Positions 8,175-13,653 of a DNA stretch of 13,653 nucleotides are shown one piece after another. Every line of letters starts with the position of its first letter. Positions within the stretch are counted from its first letter, which is position 1. The stretch lies in the NCBI GenBank assembly GCA_031279875.1, contig JAITHS010000013.1, positions 1-13,653 of the forward strand, given 5' to 3'. The notes under the pieces are model-generated. The model ran no database searches. It worked only from the letters and a program-made list of their open reading frames with translations, and had not been told where the DNA came from. The position numbers and the translations under genes were made by a program. This DNA comes from Tannerella sp. (GTDB taxonomy: Bacteria > Bacteroidota > Bacteroidia > Bacteroidales > Tannerellaceae).

Positions 8175-8190
8175 AAAAACGTTTAAAAAC
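8171..8190. repeat. Tandem 10-bp repeat at the ATPase stop codon
   Basis: GTTTAAAAAC occurs twice head to tail (8171-8180 and 8181-8190). The second copy includes the TAA stop (8185-8183) and last codons of the ATPase gene; the first overlaps the left flanking direct repeat. It may be a slippage product in AT-rich DNA. Confidence 0.6.
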
Positions 8191-9523
8191 CAGACAAAAC
8201 TTTTTCCAATAATCCGACATAATAGAACGGTAAGTTTATCAATCGAAACTTCTTCCCTTTTTGAGTTGTAACTTCATCAACAGAATACGGTTGCGACCAA
8301 ACTCTTACTGCAATGTCGTGATATGCTTCATCCATAAAGAGATGCAGTGATTTGAGTTTGGCGTTATGTCCCGATTTTACTTCGATTGGGATAAGTTGAC
8401 TATCGCGCTGCCAAACAAAATCTACCTCTGCATCGGAACCTTGTTTGTCTCTAACCCAAAATTTCCGATATGATGAAACGTGCGTTTCGTGAGACAAAAG
8501 TTCCTGTGCTGCAATCTGTTCTGCAATTTCACCTCGATAAGCGTCAAGAATATCCTTTGCTCCAAACACTTCTTTCTGGATATTAGCGGCATAATTGACA
8601 AGACCAACATCATGCCAAAACAGTTTGGGAGCGCGTTTTTGTTCTGACGGAGCCGGCAATTGTGTTTCGGTTGACGGGTACACAAGTTCGAGCAGCATCG
8701 TTTTTTCCAATGTCCTGAACGCTTCGCCCATTTCTCGCGCTTTATACGCTGAACCTGCAAAACCACCTAACGTGATACGTTGAGCCACATACATCCAGCC
8801 TTCCTTGAGAATATATCTTATAACGTGTTTCATCGTCTCATTTTGAGCGTATTTTTCAACATCATCGCGATAACTCTCAAGTAAAGTATTGTAAATTGAG
8901 GATAAACCTACAATATCTCTGTTTTCAGCATAAGCAGCCACAATTTCAGGCATTCCGCCAACAAGTGTAAAACTGTTGAATAAATTCATTATTAAGGAAT
9001 GAACGGCGCCCCCCGACGGAATCGAAAGTTCTCTAACCGTTTTTTCAAGTTCCGTCTTGCCAAGCGCGCCCAGAAATTCGCAAAAATTGCACGGTCGCAC
9101 AGCCAAATATTCCACTCGCCCGACCGGAAATGAAATATGTACATCAATCAGCGTTTCCAAAAGCGAGCCTGCCGCAACGACGTGAATATCGTCATATTCC
9201 TCATAAAAATAGCGCAAAAGCATAACTGCGCGTGGCGAGTATTGGATTTCGTCAATGAAAATCAACGTCGGTACATTTCTGCGCGGAATATTTTTTGTTA
9301 GAAAAATTCCGGCAAGCAATGTTTCCATATTTACATAGTCGTCAAAAAGTTTGATGTGTTCTGCGTTTTCGAGATTTATTTTGATGTAAATCTCAAAATT
9401 TTTACCGAATTCATCAACCAGACTTGTTTTACCAACCTGCCTTGCACCGCGCAATATGAGCGGCTTTCGTTTAGGTTTTACAGCCCAACGCTTCAAATTT
9501 TCCATTATATCTCTTTGAAACAT
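8183..9523 (-). CDS. AAA ATPase with DUF4143 domain
   Basis: This 446-residue protein belongs to the AAA_14/DUF4143 ATPase family, abundant and often multi-copy in Bacteroidetes, whose physiological role is unknown. Walker A is GARQVGKTS (26-34), Walker B LIFIDEIQ (87-94), and a sensor-like AAGSLLET follows (117-124). DUF4143 covers roughly 205-390 and ends in a PD-(D/E)xK-like signature: SDAEVDF (363-369) and IEVKSG (380-385), with the acidic pair and E381-x-K383 intact, so nuclease-type activity is conceivable but unproven. Length is normal. The start at 9523 gives MFQRDIMENL, the usual family beginning; a second ATG at codon 7 is possible. The gene is alone, on the same strand as its neighbours but separated by about 120-220 bp, and is bracketed by a 16-bp direct repeat with three tandem repeats ahead of it, suggesting an inserted or duplicated cassette. 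Confidence 0.92.
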   Translation of the reverse strand: MFQRDIMENLKRWAVKPKRKPLILRGARQVGKTSLVDEFGKNFEIYIKINLENAEHIKLFDDYVNMETLLAGIFLTKNIPRRNVPTLIFIDEIQYSPRAVMLLRYFYEEYDDIHVVAAGSLLETLIDVHISFPVGRVEYLAVRPCNFCEFLGALGKTELEKTVRELSIPSGGAVHSLIMNLFNSFTLVGGMPEIVAAYAENRDIVGLSSIYNTLLESYRDDVEKYAQNETMKHVIRYILKEGWMYVAQRITLGGFAGSAYKAREMGEAFRTLEKTMLLELVYPSTETQLPAPSEQKRAPKLFWHDVGLVNYAANIQKEVFGAKDILDAYRGEIAEQIAAQELLSHETHVSSYRKFWVRDKQGSDAEVDFVWQRDSQLIPIEVKSGHNAKLKSLHLFMDEAYHDIAVRVWSQPYSVDEVTTQKGKKFRLINLPFYYVGLLEKVLSGF

Positions 9524-9536
9524 AATATTGTTGTTT
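9521..9536. repeat. Direct repeat, right copy, covering the ATPase start codon
   Basis: Identical 16 bp to 8159-8174. On the minus strand both copies read AAACAACAATATTATG; in this copy the final ATG is the gene start, while in the left copy it opens only a 7-codon frame. This copy overlaps the first unit of the 33-bp-period array. Confidence 0.7.
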
Positions 9537-9615
9537 TAAAATGACGGTACAAAGACAATAATTTTGTTTCAAAATGACGGTATAATCTTGAAGATTTTGT
9601 TTCAAAATGACGGTA
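9529..9615. repeat. Three 21-bp repeats with a 33-bp period upstream of the ATPase gene
   Basis: Copies lie at 9529-9549, 9562-9582 and 9595-9615. The second and third are identical over 21 bp; the first matches 19 of 21. The shared core is CAAAATGACGGTA (TAAAATGACGGTA in copy one), preceded in copies two and three by TTTTG so that TTTTG-TTT-CAAAA forms a small dyad. Spacers are 12 bp and unrelated. The array ends 5 bp before the ATG at 9523, so it probably contains or overlaps the promoter and may be a set of protein-binding sites. I see no perfect TAnnTTTG element within it. Confidence 0.8.
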
Positions 9616-9642
9616 AGTCGGACGTTTGCTTTTCATAATCGT

Positions 9643-10329
9643 TTACCGTATTATAAATTCTGTTCGGCGGTTATCGGCGTCGTCAGGGTATTTTGTAGAA
9701 ACCCCTTTGCCTTCATAAGAAAGGCGACTTGCTTCTATGCCTTTGGATATCAGGTAGTTGTAAACCCATTTGGCACGTTTTTCCGCTATCCAGTTGTTCA
9801 TATCAACCGAATTACCGGAAGAATCCGCATATCCGTAGATAGCAATTTTAACATCAGGATTATCTTGCAAAACGCGCGCCAGTTCAACAACTTCCGGGTC
9901 GGGTTTGTAAAATTCGCCGGTGCCATGTTTAAAGCGCTGGGCAGGATATGCTACACCGGATTGATATGGAAATTTCCTCGTCCCCTCATCCCCTTGTCCA
10001 CTCGTCCCCTCATCCCCTTGTCCACTTGTCTCCTCGTCTCGTAATTCGTAATTTGTAATTTGTAATTGTTCTGCCGTCCCCTCATCCCCTTGTCCCCTCG
10101 TCTCCGTATCACCGGTAATGTTGACAAATCCGGTGTTCTTACCACCTGTTCCGAAACTATCTTTATAGAAAAACCAAATCAGAAACGCCACAAGGATTAT
10201 TGCCGGTATCATCCACAACTTTCGACGTTTGTTTTTACGTCTTTTTCTTTTTTTGACGGCAACTTTTACAACATTCCCCGCTTCTATTGCGGGAGGTGTC
10301 GGCGTTAAACTTTTATCTAAATTTTCCAT
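9643..10329 (-). CDS. Membrane-anchored OmpA-domain protein with a repeat-derived linker
   Basis: This 228-residue protein probably tethers the inner membrane to peptidoglycan. Residues 1-37 are cytoplasmic-like and very basic (KKRKRRKNKRRK), followed by one membrane segment (38-54, LWMIPAIILVAFLIWFF) and no signal cleavage site, so the topology is N-in like MotB and not that of an outer-membrane barrel. Residues 77-118 are a low-complexity linker with three GQGDEGT units. The C-terminal OmpA-like domain (about 125-228) has GYADSSG, AEKRAKWVYNYL, GIEASRLSYEGKG and NRRTEFIIR; D169 and R185 fit the positions that bind diaminopimelate in the family. A -7 promoter element lies about 45 bp upstream. 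It is divergent from gltX. The partner system, if any, is not evident. Confidence 0.88.
   Translation of the reverse strand: MENLDKSLTPTPPAIEAGNVVKVAVKKRKRRKNKRRKLWMIPAIILVAFLIWFFYKDSFGTGGKNTGFVNITGDTETRGQGDEGTAEQLQITNYELRDEETSGQGDEGTSGQGDEGTRKFPYQSGVAYPAQRFKHGTGEFYKPDPEVVELARVLQDNPDVKIAIYGYADSSGNSVDMNNWIAEKRAKWVYNYLISKGIEASRLSYEGKGVSTKYPDDADNRRTEFIIR
9976..10101 (-). repeat. Low-complexity repeat DNA inside the OmpA-domain gene
   Basis: The linker is encoded by G/A-rich units on the minus strand (variants of GGACAAGGGGATGAGGGGAC) interrupted by tandem AATTACAAATTACGAATTACG-like heptads. Three GQGDEGT units (79-85, 103-109, 111-117) flank QLQITNYELRDEE. Both motif types are the kind of short tandem repeats usually scattered between genes, here kept in frame with no stop. 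Confidence 0.75.
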
Positions 10330-10372
10330 GAACGTTGAATTTAAATGTTTATTTTGCTGTTATTGTACACTA

Positions 10373-10380
10373 CAAAGGTA
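10373..10380 (-). promoter_or_regulatory. -7 promoter element for the OmpA-domain gene
   Basis: TACCTTTG on the minus strand (10380 to 10373) matches TAnnTTTG. The -33 region about 20 bp further up is only TTTC-like. Transcription would begin near 10366, about 37 nt before the ATG. Confidence 0.5.
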
Positions 10381-10441
10381 CAAATAATTTTCTAAACATG
10401 AAATATTATTAATGATTTTTTTTAAATATTTTTTTTATCCG

Positions 10442-10449
10442 TACCTTTG
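10442..10449 (+). promoter_or_regulatory. gltX: -7 promoter element for gltX-waaA
   Basis: TACCTTTG matches TAnnTTTG and ends 24 bp before the gltX ATG; a T-rich tract stands at the expected -33 place without a clear TTTG. The leader would be about 20 nt, too short for a regulatory RNA. This promoter is divergent from that of the OmpA-domain gene, 60 bp away. Confidence 0.5.
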
Positions 10450-10473
10450 CGGCGTCAATAGAGAACTATTAAT

Positions 10474-11997
10474 ATGGCAGAAAACAAAATTAGAGTGCGT
10501 TTTGCACCAAGTCCGACAGGCCCGCTACACATCGGAGGCGTCAGGACTGCTTTGTATAACTATCTTTTTGCGCGTCAGCACGGCGGTCAAATGATTTTAA
10601 GGATTGAAGATACCGACCAGCAACGATTTGTACCCGGAGCCGAAGAGTATATCATTGAGGCATTTAAGTGGCTTGGTATCAATTTTGACGAGGGCGTGGG
10701 TTACGGCGGCGACTACGGTCCATACCGCCAGAGCGAGCGCAAAAACATCTATCGCCGGTATGTTGACCGGTTGCTTGACACAGGTCTGGCGTATTACGCT
10801 TTCGATACGCCGGAAGAACTCGAAGCGGCAAAGAACGAAACGCCTAATTTTCAGTATGATGCGACTACGCGGATGAAAATGCGCAACTCGCTGACGCTAC
10901 CTGCCGACGAAGTTTCAAGGCTGCTTGACGAGGGCGCACGATATATTGTCCGCATCAAGATAGAGCCGGACGAAGACATCCGTGTCAACGACCTGATACG
11001 TGGCGAGGTGGTGATAAACTCCTCAATAATAGATGATAAGGCGCTGTTTAAGTCGTCCGACGGCTTACCGACATATCATCTTGCCAATATTGTTGACGAC
11101 CATCTGATGGAAATCACACACGTCATACGCGGCGAAGAGTGGCTTTCGAGCGCGCCGCTGCACGTATTGCTCTACCGATATTTAGGATGGGAAAAAACGA
11201 TGCCCAAGTTTGCTCATCTGCCGCTGTTGCTCAAACCCGAAGGCGGAGGCAAATTGAGCAAGCGCGACGGCGACCGTTTAGGCTTCCCCGTCTTTCCGCT
11301 CGAATGGCACGACCCTAAAAGCGGCGAAATTTCATCCGGCTATCGCGAAAGCGGCTATCTGCCGGAAGCGGTAGTCAACTTCCTTGCTTTGCTGGGGTGG
11401 AATCCGGGCGACGACCGCGAAATAATGAGCCTTGACGAACTGACGACGCTCTTCGACCTGTCGCGTTGTAGCCGCAGCGGTGCCAAGTTCGACCACGAGA
11501 AAGTGCGCTGGTTTAATCATCAGTACATCCAACGCCGCAGCGACAGCGATATTGCGGAAATGTTTATTCCAATACTCGAAAGTCATGGCGTTAATGCCCA
11601 AAAGACTTATGTAGAAAAGATTGTGGGCATGATGAAAGAGCGCGTCAATTTTGTAGGCGAACTATGGGGACTGACGTATTATTTCTTCGTTGCGCCGACC
11701 GAATATGACAACAAAACACGCGCCAAAAGATGGAAAGAAGACAGCGCAGAACAACTTTCCGAGTTGATGGAAATACTACGCAAACGAGAGCCGTTTGATG
11801 TTGAAGGCACGGAAGAATATGTTAAAAAGTGGATAGAATCAAAAGGATACAATCTCGGCAACATCATGAATGCCGTCCGCTTGACGCTTGTAGGACAAGG
11901 AATAGGCCCGCAAATATTCCACCTTACCGAAGCCATCGGCAAAGACGAAACGTTGAGACGAATCAAGCGCGGCATCGAAACACTCTCTAATAACTAA
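10474..11997 (+). CDS. gltX: Glutamyl-tRNA synthetase
   Basis: This 507-residue class I aminoacyl-tRNA synthetase charges tRNA-Glu with glutamate in the cytoplasm. The N-terminus [16 protein letters not shown] carries the HIGH-type motif (HIGG, 19-22), followed by RIEDTDQQR (43-51), the glutamate-binding region. The KMSKS-type loop is KLSKRDG (260-266). The C-terminal anticodon-binding region is helical and complete to LSNN. Length is normal for Bacteroidetes GluRS. The ATG at 10474 is preferred because the HIGH motif then lies at the usual distance from the N-terminus and a -7 promoter element sits just upstream. waaA follows 15 bp after the stop, so the two are probably co-transcribed. Nothing odd is seen; base composition is a little richer in G+C than the minus-strand operon. 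Confidence 0.98.
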   Translation: MAENKIRVRFAPSPTGPLHIGGVRTALYNYLFARQHGGQMILRIEDTDQQRFVPGAEEYIIEAFKWLGINFDEGVGYGGDYGPYRQSERKNIYRRYVDRLLDTGLAYYAFDTPEELEAAKNETPNFQYDATTRMKMRNSLTLPADEVSRLLDEGARYIVRIKIEPDEDIRVNDLIRGEVVINSSIIDDKALFKSSDGLPTYHLANIVDDHLMEITHVIRGEEWLSSAPLHVLLYRYLGWEKTMPKFAHLPLLLKPEGGGKLSKRDGDRLGFPVFPLEWHDPKSGEISSGYRESGYLPEAVVNFLALLGWNPGDDREIMSLDELTTLFDLSRCSRSGAKFDHEKVRWFNHQYIQRRSDSDIAEMFIPILESHGVNAQKTYVEKIVGMMKERVNFVGELWGLTYYFFVAPTEYDNKTRAKRWKEDSAEQLSELMEILRKREPFDVEGTEEYVKKWIESKGYNLGNIMNAVRLTLVGQGIGPQIFHLTEAIGKDETLRRIKRGIETLSNN

Positions 11998-12012
11998 TAA
12001 CTAACCACGATA

Positions 12013-13254
12013 ATGTTGTACACCTTCGCACTACATCTATACGCCGTAGCGACCGAGATAGCGTCGTTTTTCAACCGCAAAGCCCGCATGACGCGGCTCG
12101 GACAATGGCATACCAACGGCATTCTGCGCAAGAATATCGACCGTTCGGCACGCTATATCTGGTTTCACGCCGCTTCGTTAGGCGAGTTTGAGCAAGGCAG
12201 ACCTATGATGGAAGCCATCAGAGCAAGGTATCCGCAATATAAGATACTGTTAACCTTTTTTTCGCCTTCGGGATACGAAGTGCGCAAAAACTACGACGGT
12301 GCCGATGTGATATGCTATCTGCCTTTTGATGAGCCATATAAGGTAAAAAAGTTCCTCAATTTAGCTAATCCTTACATCGCCTTTTTCATCAAATACGAGT
12401 TCTGGCTTAACTATCTCACCGAATTGAAACGTCGCGGCATCAAAACATATCTCATTTCGGCGATATTTCGTCCCGACCAGTTGTTTTTCCACAGTTACGG
12501 CAAATGGTATCGCAAGGTGCTATATTGCTACGAACGACTTTTTGTTCAAGACGAAGCCTCAAAGCAACTGCTTGAAAAATACGGAATTACAAATGTTGAC
12601 GTTTGCGGCGATACACGCTTTGACCGAGTATTGGAAGTATGCGACAACGCCCGTCATATCCCTGAAATAGAGACTTTTACGCTCGACGCCAAACATGTAA
12701 TCGTAGCGGGAAGCACGTGGCAGGAAGACGAAGAAATACTTATCCCTTATTTCAACGCTCATCCCGACTTGAAAATGATAATTGCACCGCACGAAATACA
12801 CCGAGAGCATCTGCTGTATCTGCACTCAATGCTGCGACGCCCGTCGGTAAGGCTTTCGGAAGCCGACAGCGAGGCGTTGAAAACGTGCGACTGCCTGATA
12901 ATCGACAGTTTCGGGCTGCTGTCGTCGATATATCGTTACGGCACGCTCGCCTACATCGGCGGTGGCTTCGGCAAAGGTATCCATAATACTCTTGAAGCGG
13001 CTGTTTACGGCGTTCCGGTAGTCTTCGGACCAAAATATCATAAGTTTAAGGAAGCACGCGACCTCATTGCCTGCGGCGGCGGCATTAGTGTTGACAGTGC
13101 CGAACAATATAGTAAATGTATTGACGACTTGATGTGTAACGATGACAAACGCCTCCGCTCCGGTGCCGCCTCCAAAAACTTCGTAATCGGCAATTCCGGC
13201 GCTACCGAACGTATCCTCGCCGCAACAGTGCAACAAAATGATACGCCGACATAA
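12013..13254 (+). CDS. waaA: 3-deoxy-D-manno-octulosonic acid (Kdo) transferase
   Basis: This 413-residue GT30 glycosyltransferase moves Kdo from CMP-Kdo to the lipid A precursor at the inner face of the inner membrane, starting the lipopolysaccharide core. An N-terminal hydrophobic/amphipathic stretch (1-20) serves as membrane anchor. WFHAASLGEFEQ (50-61) contains E58, the position of the catalytic base in the family. Other conserved segments are IKYEFWLNYL (126-135), GDTRFDR (199-205), AGSTW (232-236), APHEIH (258-263), YIGGGFGKGIHN (314-325) and FGPKYHKFKEA (338-348) in the nucleotide-binding half. Length is normal. It lies 15 bp after gltX on the same strand; adjacency of these two genes is familiar in Bacteroidales and probably reflects shared transcription more than shared function. 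Also called kdtA. Whether it adds one or two Kdo cannot be told from sequence. Confidence 0.96.
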   Translation: MLYTFALHLYAVATEIASFFNRKARMTRLGQWHTNGILRKNIDRSARYIWFHAASLGEFEQGRPMMEAIRARYPQYKILLTFFSPSGYEVRKNYDGADVICYLPFDEPYKVKKFLNLANPYIAFFIKYEFWLNYLTELKRRGIKTYLISAIFRPDQLFFHSYGKWYRKVLYCYERLFVQDEASKQLLEKYGITNVDVCGDTRFDRVLEVCDNARHIPEIETFTLDAKHVIVAGSTWQEDEEILIPYFNAHPDLKMIIAPHEIHREHLLYLHSMLRRPSVRLSEADSEALKTCDCLIIDSFGLLSSIYRYGTLAYIGGGFGKGIHNTLEAAVYGVPVVFGPKYHKFKEARDLIACGGGISVDSAEQYSKCIDDLMCNDDKRLRSGAASKNFVIGNSGATERILAATVQQNDTPT

Positions 13255-13287
13255 CGCAAACCGTCTTGCAGAAAGCAGAAAGCACCT

Positions 13288-13332
13288 CGTCATTGCGAGC
13301 AGGAATGGTAGCCCCTACGATAGGTAATGACG
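13288..13332. repeat. Palindromic intergenic repeat, CGTCATT...AATGACG
   Basis: CGTCATT (13288-13294) and AATGACG (13326-13332) are perfect 7-bp inverted arms; a small inner dyad GTAG-CCC-CTAC lies within. The CGTCATTGCGAGC opening is a familiar form of interspersed repeat in many bacterial genomes. It lies 34 bp after waaA. Confidence 0.55.
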
Positions 13333-13338
13333 GTACCC

Positions 13339-13378
13339 AAAACCCTTGCAGTGGTTTTAAAACCCTGCAAGCGGTTTT
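13339..13378. repeat. 40-bp imperfect palindrome (REP-like)
   Basis: AAAACC-CTTGCAG-T-GG (13339-13354) pairs with CC-CTGCAAG-C-GGTTTT (13363-13378): 15 base pairs with two single-base bulges, around a self-complementary TTTTAAAA. There is no T-run, so it is not a standard terminator, though it could stall or protect the waaA transcript. Confidence 0.65.
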
Positions 13379-13406
13379 CGGCACAAACATTGTATGCGGT
13401 GTAACC

Positions 13407-13488
13407 AAGTGTCGTCCCATGCGGGACTATTGTAGATATGACTCTTCTCACCGGAGACTAAAGTCACCGGTTAATAAAGTGTCGTCCC
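13407..13488. repeat. Paired GTGTCGTCCC repeats with a hairpin between them
   Basis: AAGTGTCGTCCC occurs at 13407-13418 and, 70 bp later, at 13477-13488, each followed by GCGGG within 3 bases. The first copy forms GTCCC-ATGC-GGGAC (13414-13427). Between them ACCGG-A-GAC-TAAA-GTC-A-CCGGT (13450-13471) forms a second hairpin. Together they look like one composite, non-coding palindromic element. Confidence 0.6.
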
Positions 13489-13653
13489 TGCGGGTAGGGT
13501 GTTCAAACCGGATAAAATTTTTTCTGCAAAGAATCCATTTCTTTATTCATGTAATACGTTATTAATAATGTTGTTATAGATATAATGCAGGAAGAAATTT
13601 GTTTCTGAATCTATATCTGCTTCCGGAACAAATGCATCTGAAATTTGTTATAC

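Larger units (their letters stand above)
13255..13653. other. Intergenic region without a convincing gene
   Basis: The first 235 bp are the palindromic repeats listed separately. From about 13500 to the edge the DNA is AT-rich. On the minus strand, a 34-codon stop-bounded frame (13647 to 13543; contains SDAFVPEADIDSETNFF) is followed, overlapping by 8 bases, by a 15-codon frame starting ATGAATAAAG (13550 to 13503). The first has a protein-like composition but no start codon of its own and a stop just before it, so it may be a remnant of a decayed gene or nothing. No tRNA or transposase piece was recognised. Confidence 0.5.

Noticed and set aside
9529..9615. Possible miniature CRISPR array
   Set aside because: Repeats of 21 bp with 12-bp spacers are too short, there are only three units, no cas gene is nearby, and the array abuts a gene start, which fits cis-regulatory repeats better.
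9607..10044. Plus-strand open frame of 145 codons over the OmpA-domain gene
   Set aside because: It is antisense to a clear OmpA-domain reading frame and its tail is repeat DNA read as proline/serine/leucine; no domain seen.
12826..13293. Minus-strand open frame of 155 codons opposite the end of waaA
   Set aside because: Lies antisense to conserved WaaA motifs and runs into the repeat region; no recognisable domain.
13266..13565. Plus-strand open frame of 99 codons after waaA
   Set aside because: It is made of the palindromic repeats and has no protein-like conservation features.
13594..13649. Direct repeat GAAATTTGTT (13594-13603 and 13640-13649)
   Set aside because: Ten bp in AT-rich DNA is near chance expectation and nothing around it suggests a function.

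Overview
The window reads as an accessory-plus-core stretch of a Bacteroidota chromosome, most likely of the order Bacteroidales. The evidence is a SusC/SusD pair, a Bacteroidetes-type kdtA/waaA directly behind gltX, AT-rich gene starts mostly without Shine-Dalgarno sites, and several copies of the TAnnTTTG -7 promoter element (TACCTTTG before susC, ompA-like and gltX). No rRNA, tRNA, CRISPR array or transposase was seen.

Layout. On the minus strand, read right to left, an apparent five-gene operon runs from a promoter near 8049-8080 to beyond the left edge. It encodes a SusC-family TonB-dependent receptor, a SusD-family lipoprotein, a secreted M14 zinc carboxypeptidase, a MetN-like ABC ATPase without the usual C-terminal regulatory domain, and the start of the MetI permease. 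Gaps are 14, 14, -8 and 3 bp. The gene order suggests capture of peptides at the outer membrane, C-terminal trimming in the periplasm, and import of the released amino acid (methionine or similar) across the inner membrane. That pathway is inferred from context.

The susC leader holds the most interesting signal. On the opposite (plus) strand, a consensus Bacteroidetes promoter (TTTG, 20 bp, TACTTTTG) inside the first susC codons faces outward. About 30 bp past the expected start is a 10-bp hairpin followed by seven T. This predicts a roughly 70-nt antisense RNA covering the susC start region and leader.

Next, still on the minus strand, is a lone AAA ATPase/DUF4143 gene. A 16-bp direct repeat lies at both of its ends, and three 21-bp repeats with an exact 33-bp period sit in front of its start codon. 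It is followed by an inner-membrane-anchored OmpA-domain protein whose linker is encoded by low-complexity repeat DNA. From a divergent promoter region, gltX and waaA run on the plus strand. The last 399 bp hold a cluster of palindromic intergenic repeats and no convincing gene.
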